Numbered from the stretch's first letter, positions 10,700-22,351 are shown. The stretch: DNA of 64,000 nucleotides from Phellopilus nigrolimitatus (GCA_021029095.1 JAJOHG010000013.1:124001-188000), one strand, 5' to 3'. Notes: generated by a model not told the origin, from the letters alone. Made by a program: numbers and translations.

Positions 10700-11274
10700 A
10701 TGCATCCATCTTTTCTCGTCCGTTCGGCTGGCAGAGTCAGCCGAGCAGCTACAGAGGCTGGGCTGCTGAATCTTAATGTCCCGGCGACGAGGTTTGCTTC
10801 AACAAGGTACGTATATTATCCGAATGTATTACGCCAGAGACACAGGACACAGAGTGAAAAGTTTCTTTAGCTCAATGCACAACAATGACCCAGAGGTGCT
10901 TAACGAAAGTCAATCGCGCTTCAGCGCCTATCCACTAACACACCAATGCACCCGTCCTTCTCTAGGTCCTCGAGCGAGAAAAGCAGAAGAACCTCTCGGG
11001 AGAGCAGGACAAGACGTCCGCACCACATGAGCATGCGCCAGGGTGGAACGAGCATCTTGCGTCTTCGTCCGAGGCGTCAGTCAAAGCGGACAGAAACGGC
11101 AAGCAGAATCCCGAAGAGCTGCAGCAGGAGAGCACCGAGCGCGCCAACGAGGCCCACCATGCGGAGGACAAGAAGTACCAAAAGCTCGGAACGACGGGCG
11201 TGAATGAGGCGGAGTACAAGAAAGACGAAGTCGGTGGCCCGCTGAAGGGCGCGAAGAGCAGCGGGAAGACGTGA
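10700..11274 (+). CDS. Small mitochondrial protein, conserved fungal hypothetical
   Basis: The model is join(10700..10806, 10871..10895, 10966..11274), 146 residues. Exon 1 encodes a basic, amphipathic leader with MHPSFLVRSAGRVSRAA and RFAS, typical of mitochondrial import. A 25 nt micro-exon (reading SMHNNDPE) is needed to bring exon 1 into frame with exon 3, which starts VLEREKQKNLSG. The rest is very hydrophilic and charged, with HAPGWNEHLAS and EASVKADR, and ends GAKSSGKT. I recall small fungal proteins with the same APGWNEHLAS stretch but can give them no function. Without the micro-exon the frame would switch to an Arg/Ser-rich artefact. Confidence 0.8.
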
Positions 11275-11743
11275 GCAGGGGTGCGAGGCAGAAAAAAAGG
11301 GTGAGTTTTGAAAGTCGTAGGACGGATGAGACTTCGTGCTCCGAGTCAGAGGTATACTGTATGATATGATCGTAATAGAGCTGTAATAATTGCCTTGCTT
11401 CGTCTCGACTACGGAACGCTAGTGGCTAAACGGTTAAACCACGAACAGAGCGCCATGATGCGCCTGCTTTCGCGCACACGCATTCAACAATCAGACTTTC
11501 GTGGGATTGTCCGATATGTTCGCTGTGCATTCAAGTATGACATCGAGACCGCGTAAGCATAAATACACGAGACGCACACGGGGATCGACCCTCCGTGCCG
11601 TGGATCAACGTCATGCTCGGCCGCTGAAGCGAAACTACTACTACTACTAGCTTGCTGCATGGGAATTCAACGCGCGAATCAATGCGTGAAACACCCCCTC
11701 CCAGCCTGTCTTGAAGTTGTACATCTCTTGACTAACGACAACG
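11275..11743. other. Intergenic region
   Basis: No gene is supported. There is a short CTA repeat at about 11636-11650. The GGATCGACCC stretch near 11582 superficially resembles a tRNA T-arm, but no cloverleaf could be built around it. Confidence 0.6.
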
Positions 11744-12870
11744 ATGAGCTTCACGTTCTGCGAGCACTGCAAGGCTGGGGGCGAGCTTCCTGGAGAGCCC
11801 AAAGGCGTCGTGCTCGACGGCGCCTACTTCGCTGAGGGTGCAGACCACACAAAAGCGATAGTGTTCTTAACCGACGCGTTTGGCCTTGCGCTGGTGAACT
11901 CCAAGATCATGGCAGACCAGCTGGCAGAGAAGGTGGGCTGTGATGTGTGGGTCCCAGACCAGTTTGAAGGTGCATTATATTGTTTTCCCAGGTTCTACGC
12001 GTTTGTTAAATATAAATACAGGTGGTCAATTATTCGAGTTGTCCGATCTAGATGGTCTGCTTCCTCAGAAGCCTGGCGTCAAGCTTACCATCGGCTCAAA
12101 GCTCGGCCTCGTCTGGACCATACTCAAGCGTTTACCGCGCTTACTGAGCAACCGGCCAGCCGTCGTCGAGAAGCGTATCCAGACGGTCTGCCTTTTCACC
12201 ATGATTCTTTTCTTGCACCTGTAAACTCACGCTTGTCGCATAGTTCATCACAAAGCTAAAAGCAGATAAAAAGTACGAGAAAATTGGTGTTGCTGGGTGA
12301 GTAGACATCGTTTTCTTCACGCCTTTCGCTAAGCCCCAGCACAGGTATTGTTTCGGCGGTAAGTGTATTGTTACAAAGTGGCGCGTACTATCTGACTTTG
12401 ACGAGCAGGTAGTATTGGCATCCAGATTGCTGCAACAACTCTCGTCGACTCTGCCGTCATCAGCCACCCCGGTCAATGCAGCGCAGACCAAATTAAAGCT
12501 ATAAGAGTGCCGAGTTCTTGGCAATGCGCGGAAGGTCTGTGCTTCTCCGTTGCTCGATTCACGTCCCTCCTCATTTCAGGCATTTATTCACTTCGATAGA
12601 GGACATGGGCTTCGGTCCACAGCTGCGTGTCGACGCGGAAGCGATTTTCGCTTCTCGCAAAGATAAGCCTGATTTCATCGACTACGAGTTTTGCGACTAT
12701 AAAGGTATCGCAGCCTTCATACTTGTCAGATGTAACTATAGTTTGACACGCATTTTAAAGGCACGGTCCACGGCTTTGCAGCGCGTCCCAATCTCAGCAT
12801 CCCTGAAGCTAAAGAAGGATTCGAGCGGTCCTTTGAAGCAACTGTCAAATGGTTCCAGAAGACTCTTTGA
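11744..12870 (+). CDS. Dienelactone hydrolase family protein
   Basis: The model is join(11744..11969, 12022..12185, 12244..12296, 12345..12358, 12409..12534, 12600..12704, 12761..12870), 265 residues. It is an alpha/beta-hydrolase of the DLH family. It has the N-terminal CEHCKAGGELPGEPKG signature, DVWVPDQFEGG, the nucleophile elbow GYCFGG (the Cys is the expected nucleophile) and GTVHGFAARP with the catalytic His. CAEEDMGF probably lies near the acid residue. The nucleophile elbow is encoded by a 14 nt micro-exon (12345-12358). Fungal members are close to yeast Aim2-type proteins and the natural substrate is usually unknown, so I do not assign a dienelactone substrate. It converges on the Dabb gene. 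Confidence 0.9.
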
Positions 12871-13042
12871 TATTGAACAGTGGAGTGGAAATTCTGGGAA
12901 TTTCATGTTTGCATCCCTTGATTGTTTCTCGTTGCCTCTGCGGATCCGATAGGTTCGATTGTCTCATTTCATTTTCGCAGCCTTGTTATGTATATATATC
13001 ATACTTTGATGTCAAAAATCAACTTGTCTGTTGCCTCGCTGG

Positions 13043-13467
13043 TCAGAAACGACGGACACACAATAGTTTGAGCATCGTACCTGCAGTCTGTTCTGCGGTA
13101 GCGCGTTGGTAATCTTTATGAGGTGTCGCATCGACATACACTTTCAAGTCATCCTCGTTATCGAACTTCATGATCACTCCTGTCCATCAGTTGTTTCATC
13201 TCGACACTTGTTTAGGATGACATGTTGTGTGGAGAACAAACCATCGTTCCATCCCCCGTCTTTGACATGCGAGAGCTTCTGCCCGCTGAGGATCTCCTTT
13301 ATTTGTGGGATGGTCGATGAGAGCGCGGTAATGCCGTCCTTCCACGCTTGCTTTTGAGACTGTGTCGCTCCGGCGATGTACTTGATCAATACTACGCAGA
13401 TGCATTTCAGCTTCGTAGTTATATAACAGCTTCACTGTAATCTCTTACCTATGTGGTAGATTGTCAT
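13043..13467 (-). CDS. Stress-responsive A/B barrel (Dabb) domain protein
   Basis: The model is complement(13043..13179, 13242..13391, 13449..13467), 101 residues. It starts MTIYHIVLIKYIAG, the usual opening of Dabb proteins, where the first His is conserved. VKDGGWNDGVIMKFDNEDD and a region ending near VDATPHKDY follow, matching the second beta strand and the HP-x-H segment. These are small dimeric ferredoxin-like barrel proteins of mostly unknown role. The C-terminus is uncertain: reading through gives CVRRF, and a possible extra donor near 13070 would change the last residues. The start is 168 bp from the divergent capping-protein gene. Confidence 0.85.
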
Positions 13468-13635
13468 GACTCGTCGTGGTGTGTGCCGCGGCACTGTCGC
13501 CTCAACTTAAAGTAGCGTGTATGCAGCGTCGATCGCCGTGTTCCCAAAAAGGGCAACTTCACGCCGTGGTCGTCGCGATCGCGTGTTTAGCACGGTAACG
13601 GCTCGACCAAAGTCTCGACGTTGACAATAACGACA

Positions 13636-14974
13636 ATGGATCAGCAAGAGCGCATCCAGGCGGCGTCGCGCTTTCTTCTCCAGTCTCCACCAGGAGAGAT
13701 CAACGACGTTCTCAATGGTGCGCCCACCTCAACCTAAATAGTTCGACAGGAGCACTGACGTCCATCGATGGACTGGTATTGCTCTGTATTTGCAGACGTA
13801 CGCGACATCATCTCGGACGACGAGGCGCTCCAGGCCGGTGTGCTGCCGTCACTCCAGGAGTACAACCTCGCACAGTTCATCACCGCGGACGTGCCCGGGT
13901 GTGAGCACCAGGTGCGCGACCATCGCTTTCGTTTGCCTCCGATCCGCGCCTGAGTATTGGTTCCCGCGCATCCATGCACAGGTCATCGTCAGCGAAGCGG
14001 GCCGCCTCGAGACTGCTGAGGATGCGCAGCCGCGCTTTCTAGACCCGCGCTCGAAGTTGACCTTCGTATTCGACCACCTGAGACTGGTAAGACGCTCCCG
14101 CATTGCGCGCGGGGAGAGATTCAGATCCTCAGCCGCAGTTATTAGGAAGCCGCAGATCCACAGCCGTACGATGTCGATGAGCAGTCAGAAACGCTTCGGT
14201 GAGCCTCTATTTCTCTGAGCTGAGCTTGCCATGGCTGGGAGCTGATGGTGCGCGCAGGTCTGCACTGGAAGCGGAGACTACTTCGTACCTCGCAAATCAC
14301 TTCCACGATGGCGTCACAACCGTGTTTTCTACGCCTGGCTCAAAGAGTGAATTCATCATCCAGATCGTTGCGAACAAGTACAATCCGCAAAACTACTGGT
14401 ACGCTGCAGCACATTGTCTTCCGCGGTGTTCACTGTGAGCCGACTTGTCATTTGTTCCACAGGTCAGGGCGGTGGCGATCAGAATACCGAATAGACATGA
14501 ACTCTAGGAAAGTCGAGGGGAAGATACTCGTCAATGTGCACTACTATGAACAAGGAAATGCATGTTCCAATCCTCTTCATCCCCGGTCATACTCCGCAGA
14601 AATTGATACAGGTTGCTTATAGGTCCAACTTTCCACGACTCACGATTCATCCTTTGCTCTTCCGCACGCCGTCACTGCATCGACCGCGCCGAAAACAGTA
14701 TCGGAGAAAATTATCGTCCTCATCGAGAATGAGGAGGGAAAATACCAGACGGCGCTGAACGACGCGTACCAGGAGATGGGAGAGAAGACGTTCAAGGGCT
14801 TGCGACGCGCCCTGCCTATGACGAGACAGAAGCTGGACTGGGATAAGGTTGGAATTTTAATCTCGTTTGACCGTGTCTTATGTCCTTATGCTGATTTACC
14901 TTGTTTCGCAGGTTCTCGGATATAGATTAGGTGCGGAGCTCACATCCAGCAGAGGGGTGCTGGGCGGGTCGTAG
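13636..14974 (+). CDS. CAP1: F-actin capping protein subunit alpha
   Basis: The model is join(13636..13717, 13796..13911, 13982..14086, 14146..14198, 14258..14398, 14463..14559, 14623..14847, 14912..14974), 293 residues. The product is the alpha subunit of the heterodimer that caps actin barbed ends, for example in cortical patches. Diagnostic segments are RFLLQSPPGEINDV near the N-terminus, NHFHDGVTTVFSTPG, NYWSGRWRSEY, GKILVNVHYYEQGN and the C-terminal RRALPMTRQKLDWDK. The C-terminal tail ends SSRGVLGGS. Intron 6 (14560-14622) has a GC donor (AAT|GCATGT) and a normal TAG acceptor. No GT donor nearby keeps the frame to the next exon, which begins VQLSTTHDSS. Confidence in identity is high. 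Confidence 0.95.
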
Positions 14975-15783
14975 AGAAGTAAAATACGTGTAAAATTGTA
15001 TGCCTTTATCTACGTTTGGGAAAATATCGAGTTTTGGATTTGCAGTACGTCTCGTAATTATGTATGTCGATTTTGATGGTTGTAATGTCGACTTGCGTTG
15101 AAAGGTATGTTTTTATGAGGTGATAGTTATGGAGACTACTTTACATGGTCTATCTAATAGTAAGTGATGGGGAACGAGTAGCTTTAAGGCATATTAAAAA
15201 GAGGACGATTTGCAAATCTTCGTGACAGTTTAATGTTATACTCATGATATATTCTTCGACTAAAACCGCGCCTTTCCGCTCAGGAAGCTGTTAGAACTCA
15301 ATGATTGCGCATCGAATGAAACATGTTACATGTTAAGCTCTATGTCCGTGATAAGAATTTTGAGTTTGACAAGCTAATAAGTAATATGCGCAGTAGGCAT
15401 ATGAGGACAAACGCGATCATATCTTCGATTGAAAGGAGTCAAAAAGTAAGACAACTCTGGCGTCCTTAATTAATTATCCTTTACTACACAGCTGGTATTA
15501 TGTATCTTATTCCGAGGCTTCCCCACAGCTTCTAGGAATTTTAAAACGCTGAATTTGTACTTAATCCAGCATTGATACATATCACGACGCGTTATTGACC
15601 TCTATTTACGCGACAGACTCACGTGCGAGCCGGTCTCCAGTACCTGATTTGCCGTAGGGTGGAAATTGGTATTGCTTCAGCCGCTTGGTACGTGAAAATG
15701 TAAGAGCGAGTGGCATGCCATGAAAGAGCTCGGTGCATCAGGAAGGCTTTGTTATCAAGTCGGAAACATGATCAATACATGCA
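14975..15783. other. AT-rich convergent intergenic region
   Basis: About 800 bases lie between the convergent capping-protein gene and the GST gene. No frame with protein-like composition was seen. It probably holds both 3' untranslated regions. Confidence 0.7.
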
Positions 15784-16619
15784 CTATTTTATCAAATCCG
15801 CGCATGCATCGATTAAGTTTACCCATCTCCCGTTGCTACAGTTTTCCATCTCCTTTTGAAACTCCTCTTCCAGTGATACCTTCATCGAAAGAAGTCCTGC
15901 AAGTAAATGAAAATCAATGAAGGACGGATTCGCCCCGGAAAAGAACGGCCCATTTCCTCTCTCCCCGCTTTTGTCGGCGAAAGAGTCGATAGTATCGAGA
16001 AAAGCGCGGAACTTCCTCCATGTCTCCGCCCTCTCCTCTCCGTGTGGTAGGATCTCCTCGAGCGGCTTTCCAGCCATCGCCTCATATTTGTTTCGAAATT
16101 TCACCCGAGAACGGTCTGTCTGCTTCTCCCACATGCCCAACAGAACGAGCGAAGCAAAGAGAGGAAAGAGTGACTCCTCGACGTAATGGACGGCCAGAGC
16201 CTGGTAAGCCCGCGTCCCTTTCGGAAAGAGCGCACGTTGCGGGTCAGGATCGGGGTACGTCGCCTCAAGATAGTCAATGATCGCGAGAGAGTCAGTGAGA
16301 CGAACGGGTGCGTCGGGCTGCGTCAAGTCGACTAGTGCAGGCAGAGTGTACCGCGGTGAGCCATCAGCGTTCTGCTCGAGAGGCGGGATACCAGCTGCAA
16401 TACACGTCTGGTCGATCTCGAACCCTTCGGACCAGATCGTCTCGTAGTTTAGGTGCTTGTAATTCAGCACAAGCCTAGCAGGTACAAGCAATCATGATTA
16501 GAGACACTAAATTCGAGCAATGGATGTTTCGCTTACCTCGCACGCCAAGTGTTATGGGATGTCGGGAGGCCCACCAAGCGTGTCTTGATGTCGTAGAAAA
16601 TTATTTTTGTCTGCCTCAT
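15784..16619 (-). CDS. Glutathione S-transferase family protein
   Basis: The model is complement(15784..16474, 16537..16619), 257 residues. The thioredoxin-fold N-terminus contains YDIKTRLVGLPTSHNTWRAR, then LVLNYKHLNYETIWSEGFEI, YTLPALVD and DSLAIIDYLEATYP. The last is the GSH-contacting segment with its Ser/Asp replacement of the usual E-S pair. The helical C-terminal half includes FFSGANPSFIDFHLLAGL, equivalent to the conserved N-cap region. This form matches the large fungal group annotated only as GST N-terminal domain proteins. The likely role is glutathione-dependent detoxification in the cytosol; substrates cannot be inferred. The short first exon is required for the glutathione-site loop. 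Confidence 0.9.
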
Positions 16620-17339
16620 CTCAATTTGGCTCTTTAAAGACGATGATGGCGATCAAGTTCACTGACCTTGTATTTATGTATCTTAAGAAGTATACTCAAG
16701 GCTGAGTCTCATATACATAGTAGCTTGCCAGTGAAGTGATGACTCATATTCTTTACGTGTAATACAGTCAGCTTTTTCCAATGTTAGCGAGCTTGTATAT
16801 TGGAACATACGCATATGTATATCCGTGGGCTCGGTATTTTGCATCGAAGCCATTCTTACTTCTTCGGTATTGGTCATAGATCAATCAGTGCATGCACGAC
16901 GGTTCGATGGTCGGCCATCTGACCCGCTTCGAAGAGTCATTCGGCGCACATTTTAAGTGATTCGTCATAGTACTATAAGTCGGGATGTAGAGCGCTTGAG
17001 AAAATAAATCGTAACAAGTTCGTTGGTTCTTCGGAGTTGAGATCTGAGAGTCCAGGCAGACGGCCGCAGTGCGAAACGCGTTCCGATCGTGAGAATAATA
17101 TGATCGTGACCAACCAACCTGAAGGTCCACCACCCGCCGCAGAAATTGGAATCACACCTGCTCAGCTTCGTCGACCTGATGAACTCACTATTGGCTGGTA
17201 TATTTTATTCCTGAAACTTACGACTTGCTTCACATCTCGCCGTTCTGCCACCGCGATTGCGCGAGCGAGCCCAGGATCAAGATAGTGACGACTTTAATTC
17301 TACACCGTTCCTTTCGAATCCACTCACTCTTTATGCACC
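16620..17339. other. Divergent intergenic region
   Basis: The region lies between the GST start and the SAP-domain gene start. Short frames at 16885-17133 (minus) and 17037-17285 (plus) overlap each other and have no recognisable features. I treat it as the shared promoter region. Confidence 0.6.
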
Positions 17340-19729
17340 ATGGCAGACGCTTCTTCGACCTTTACTTTTATAGCTTCCTCTGAACATGCCAAGCTCACCG
17401 TACCACAGCTGAAAGCACTCTGCAAAGACCTTAAGATTACCGGATACTCGAAACTTGGAAAAGCTGCTCTTCTCGAAAAACTTTCTCAACATAGAGGTTC
17501 ATCGACAGCCAATACTGGGGGAGGAAAGGCTTTGGCGCAACAGACAAACAAAGACTCACCCCCCGACTCGAATCAACACATTACTCTGAAGGATCCTTCC
17601 ATTCCATCTCCCGTTGTTGTGTTATCCGCTCAGGCGGGTAGTAGTCTCCACGCTGCTACAGCAGTCCAGGCCCAGCCAACCACCCAAACTGTTGCTGTTT
17701 CAGGTGACAGACAGAATAATTTGAAAGCTCAATTTCCCATTAAAACCTCTGACAATCGCTTGCAATCCGGTTTTTTTCCTACTATTGCTGCTCCCTCTAC
17801 GACGCAAATAATAAAGAATTCGTCTGAAAAACTTGCAAGTTCTAAAAGATCGGTTACTGATTCTACTGGCCCTGCACGATTGGACTTACGGAAGAAACAG
17901 AAGTTGACCAACAAACCTTCGGAAGTCTCCCGAAATGAAAATGCTGTCTCGACAGAGCGGTCAACGAAAGCACCCTTGAAGTTGACTACGATCCCTCTAG
18001 CACACAAGTCTACTGTTATTTCTACCACCAGTATGAGCACTCTGTCGTCAACTTCAAGAGGGAATATCACCTCGACTATCCCTAATACTCGAATAGTGCT
18101 GGAGCCGGTTGGCCCTATCCCAATGTTCCGTCAGCCGCGAAAAGTTCCCATTCAATCAATCGTTTCCGCCCTTTGATACCATTACGCCGCGAAGACCAAC
18201 AGCAGACAATGGACCGCAAGAAAGGCATCCCAGGGACGAGCATTAGTAGGGAATTCGCGTATCTGGACTTCCAATATTCGCCGTGCATCCCCCTTCAGCC
18301 TATAACTTTGCCACCTTCCCTTTCTCAAAGAAAACGTGTACATGCGTGGTCTGTGATACTGAGCGGAATATCTGATAGAGAGCGAAGACAGTGCGTAGAG
18401 GTTTCACGGATGTTTCGCTACGCAGGTAGAGTTCTGTTTTAGTTGCATCACATAATTGTTAACACGCTTTCTATTTTTCAAGTCTATCTTTCAGCAGTCC
18501 AGATTATCAAAAGGGATTTTGGTGGCCGGCGGTTCGCGCAGATATCCCAACAATACAACCTGCACATAACGAATTTCTGGCCGTACTTGAATCGTCTTCG
18601 GGATGAACGCGACAGCAGATCGAGAGCATACAACTTATCTTTCCTACCACGTTTCTTTGGAAGCTGGAATCCTATCAGCAAGCGTCTATGGGCCAGCCCT
18701 GACCATGAAAGACAACTTGCCATAGCTCTCAGGTAAGTACAATTCAATAGAAGTCTACCGAGAACTATACGATTGCGTAAACAGGTTTATAATTACCCGC
18801 GTTTGGTTCGCAATTTCGGTTAATGGACGTGACCAGAAGAATTTGAGGAATTTGGTCGTGACTGACGCTAATGAGATCGTCAGAAACGAAGTTTGGAGCG
18901 TTACTGTCAACACGACCCCTATGCTAGCTTCCAGTGTCTTCGAGACCTTTTACGTTATCCAGTCCACATGCGAAGTCATTGGCCTTCCTTCGCCTGCTAA
19001 AGCTCCCGCCATAAATTCTGACATATCTCTCCTGCTGAGTACCCCGGACACACCGTCGTTACGCGTCGACTGGTCGGATTATGTCGAGAACCGCCTGCTT
19101 CCGGATGGCTCTCATACAGTTCCTCCGCCTCCCCTATTGAGCTACCTAAAGTGGACAAATGCGGAGGAATATACTCAAGGGATCAGCAAATTGTGGTTGT
19201 CAAGAATCGCCAAAGAAGGGGAAGTAGGCGAGTACAAAATGAAGGTTGCTGAGAGATACGTTATGGCATGTGTCATGGGAAACAGGCAAGTTCTCTTTAT
19301 CCCCATACTTTACAACTTACTCGCTCACAGTCTGATGTAAATAGCGTTAGCGGACAGTGGATGTCATCGAACCACATGGCTCAGGTTTTTGCTGGCACCA
19401 CTTCATTAGATCTTCCTGACACTCGTGCACGAAGAAAGGAAACGCCGAAAGTGAATCTCTTCCTTCCGGCGTGAGAACCCCATATTGTCTTTTGGGAGAT
19501 TGCCGACTGAAGTGATTATTGTATGTGCAGGCACCACCTTGTCGAAAGCGTGCATTTCACGACAGGCAGCGGACGAGCGTTACACCCCGCGTTGGCTGTC
19601 GTGCAGACTCCGGGAAGGGAGTACTTCATTCTTCGGGACAATGGGATGGAGGTCGGATGCGAAGAGGATGGTGTTTGGCCGACATGGATGGAGCTTCTTA
19701 ACTGCAATGGAAAGGGTTTGAGGCGTTGA
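17340..19729 (+). CDS. SAP-domain protein, conserved in Agaricomycetes
   Basis: A frame-consistent model is join(17340..18143, 18203..18425, 18483..18732, 18785..19285, 19345..19470, 19531..19729), about 700 residues. A SAP-type helix-extension-helix (LTVPQLKALCKDLKITGYSK, then KAALLEKLSQH) at residues ~18-52 suggests nucleic-acid or chromatin association. A long Ser/Thr-rich linker follows. The C-terminal half contains SLSQRKRVHAWSVILSG, SRMFRYAVYLSA, LWASPDHERQLAIALRF and a final stretch with HFTTGSGRALHPALAVVQTP. I recall this as a common but uncharacterised basidiomycete family. Two joints need RNA evidence. The first intron (18144-18202, GTTCCC donor) is chosen only because the frame changes there. 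Intron 4 (19286-19344) has the GC donor AG|GCAAGT. Confidence 0.8.
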
Positions 19730-20246
19730 TAGCTGCCCACCGAAGTGTTTCCTAAGTAGACGACTTTCAATGATCGTCTCGAACTTCGATTCAGGGACTT
19801 CCCAAACAGAACTGATCAGCTTTAGGAAGACGACACTTGTACATCGAGCGAATCTTATCAACGTCCAGACTGGGCAAGAGAAAAAGACGAGCAGGTGCCA
19901 CGAATGCAACTTCTCTTATTCTCCCGTGTACGTCTCTTCCTGGACTTCAGGCTGCTCCTGATACCATTTTATCAAACTGAGCGTGCTCACACGCACCTCG
20001 CCTTGGGTACCTCTTCTCATGAACCTGAAGGCCATCATGAATGAATTTCAATTTACGTGTGGATACATATATAAAGATCGTCGGAGCTATCTCGTATCTG
20101 AAATTAGCGGCTTTCTCGGATCTGGGACACTAGTTTTGCGAGACAGGTGTCTTGTGGAACTGACGGGTCCTCTTGAACTAAATAAAGGACGACCCAGTGA
20201 CTGTAGACCTTGCTCTGAGGACTGGTTTCGATCGTCACGACCTAGC
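19730..20246. other. Intergenic region
   Basis: No gene is supported. The right half is the likely promoter of the secreted-protein gene starting at 20247. Confidence 0.6.
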
Positions 20247-21066
20247 ATGAAGTTTACTTGGACTGCTTTGCTACTCGCTCTGTTTTGCCTCTCCACGTCC
20301 TTTCAGAGTTTAACGCGAGCAGATAATGCTCCTAATGGCAACAGCGACATTCCTGCTGATATTCTCAATATCCTACTGAGCGTTGGGATACAAGTAACAC
20401 ATATCGAAGCCTTCCTGTCGGTAAGCCAACTTACGCAACGAATCTGAATAAACTGAACATAAAATTCAATTGCCTCGTTTTGTAATACTAGGTAGCATCT
20501 GTGCTTTTGAACACTGCTTCGTAAGTACCGATAAAAAGACCCATCTAATTGTTGAAGCCTAATAACTCTCTTACCAGGCTGGACTTCGATGGCAAGCAGC
20601 CGCAAAATTTTCGACACTTCTGAAGTTATCCTCGTTTGACGCGACCCATCTAGCCGAAAATCCAGTGCCCCTAGTCGAAATAACAATCGATCAGGTCACT
20701 GCCGAGTACGGAACCAACGGCACTTCCTTCTTCACCTTCAACCAAACCTTCACGAATTTCATCATATCCGGCCCAAGTACTGCAAACAGCGGGCTTATCC
20801 CGAACGTCAATTTGGCCCAGGGAGGACTAGCAACACTGGAGATCCTGTCGGAAGATGAGCTCGACATCATATCCGCGACTTATGAACTGCGGTAATTTCT
20901 CAGGAGATCGAAAGCGCTAAAATCGATTGTTGATATCTTTTCTTTTCTTTTGCTCTTTTGCTTGTCTTCTAGGGTGCTGACGGTCAACGGAACTGGGGGA
21001 TTACCGCTTTCCCTCCCTGCGTCGCAGATAGATGTCCCGGCAAAGTTAGATTTCCAATGTCCGTAG
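20247..21066 (+). CDS. Secreted protein, tandem paralogue 1
   Basis: The model is join(20247..20420, 20492..20520, 20578..20591, 20654..20891, 20973..21066), 182 residues. A clear signal peptide is present: MKFTWTALLLALFCLSTSF, with likely cleavage after a small residue near SLTRA. The mature part has several N-glycosylation sequons (NGT, NQT, NGT) and no Cys cluster; the only late Cys is in the final FQCP. Exon lengths of 29 and 14 nt in the middle are identical to those of the paralogue at 21593-22351, and both share STANSG, so the gene structure is cross-validated. Intron 3 (20592-20653) begins GCAAGC, where the paralogue has GTAAGT. Reading through it hits a stop. The family is not recognised. 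Confidence 0.8.
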
Positions 21067-21592
21067 TACTCATCGTGCTGACCTAACGATGCTTGCAGCA
21101 TCACCCTTGTTCCGCTGTGAAGAGTTTGCAATCTTGGTTCTTGGATGTTATCCCGGGTACAAGAAATAAATCGGAGAAATAGGTCCCTGAGTAGCATGCA
21201 GCCCGGTTATCGGGGCTTGCAGTGTGCCCGAAAGAAGACAGAAAACCCAAGAAAAGATGAGTTTCGACGCTTCGCCGTCTCACACACACGTCGACACAGG
21301 TCTTTCCCTGAATCACAGAATAGGCTTCCTGAAATACAGCAGCCTCCGGACTTTGTTAGCTGCGCCATGAATCAACATCGGTGCCTGTGAGAATGGTGTG
21401 ATCAAGTGAACGTAAGGTCCAGACACTTCATTCTTCCTCCGGTGCAATGGACGTCCGCGGACATGGAGAAGTAGACGGGAATCCTCTATGGACGGATCGT
21501 GCCGGAATATGAATCTATTTAGACGAAGTCAGCTCCTTTCCTTCCTTCCTATAAAACTTTAGGATTGTGTTGAGTCCTTTCGGGTGAATGCC
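21067..21592. other. Spacer between secreted paralogues
   Basis: No gene is supported. It should contain the promoter of the second secreted paralogue. Short frames around 21145-21390 lack recognisable content. Confidence 0.6.
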
Positions 21593-22351
21593 ATGCAGAT
21601 CTTCTATGCACTTTATTTTCTTGAATGTGCCAGTGTGGTACTCGCGCAAGGCTTGAGCGCAGGTCTGCAAATATCTCATATCAGTGTCGCATTGACGGTG
21701 AGCACTTGAAGAAAAAACACAACCCACGATCTTGATTAATGAGTATCCGCTAATATTCGCAACTTAGTCAGAGTCCATAACTATGAACCAGGCATCGTAA
21801 GTCATCATTTCTAGTTCACTGTTTGAAATGTGAAGAGTACTTTCTCACTTTCTCACATTTCCTGGTTGTTGTTTAGTTTGAACTTCGACGGTAAGTGTCT
21901 GCCACTATCTGTTTGTTCGCACGCATGACAGTCGGAGTCAACGATGCATCTCGTTCAGTGTCAAACACGATGTCTTTGCCCGTTACTATCGCACGTATGG
22001 CCGCCGACATTGGTATCTTACTGAAGGACAATGTCATCCTGTCGTTCGATCATGAGTTCGATTCTTTTGTCGTCCCTTCCTCCAGCACAGCAAACAGCGG
22101 TGATGTGTCCAACGTCACATTGACAGAGGGCCTCTTATCGACGCTTCAGATCATTACATTACCTGCACTGGATATCATCGACGCTAACATGTCGATCAGG
22201 TGCGCAGCTTAGACGTATGGAAAGGCCTGCAGTTGATCACGACTGTCTTTTAGCATGCAGCAAACTGGAGTTCCCGCAAAGTAAGTTGCGAAATTCAAGG
22301 CATGAACATCGGACTCACTTAAAATTCAGCTTTACGCTGAATTTAGTTTGA
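21593..22351 (+). CDS. Secreted protein, tandem paralogue 2
   Basis: The model is join(21593..21697, 21768..21796, 21877..21890, 21932..22199, 22254..22280, 22330..22351), 154 residues. The N-terminal signal peptide starts MQIFYALYFLECASVVLAQG. The next residues GLQISHISVALT match VGIQVTHIEAFLS of paralogue 1. The central exons of 29 and 14 nt are the same size as in paralogue 1. The core shows SSSTANSGDVSNVTLTEG, equivalent to GPSTANSGLIPNVNLAQG. The C-terminus is shorter and diverged, ending NFTLNLV after two small exons that are less certain. The pair arose by tandem duplication and then diverged strongly. Function is unknown, and a secreted or cell-wall location is inferred. Confidence 0.7.

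Noticed and set aside
11560..11640. Possible tRNA (T-arm-like GGATCGACCC)
   Set aside because: No D-arm, anticodon stem or acceptor pairing could be assembled around it.
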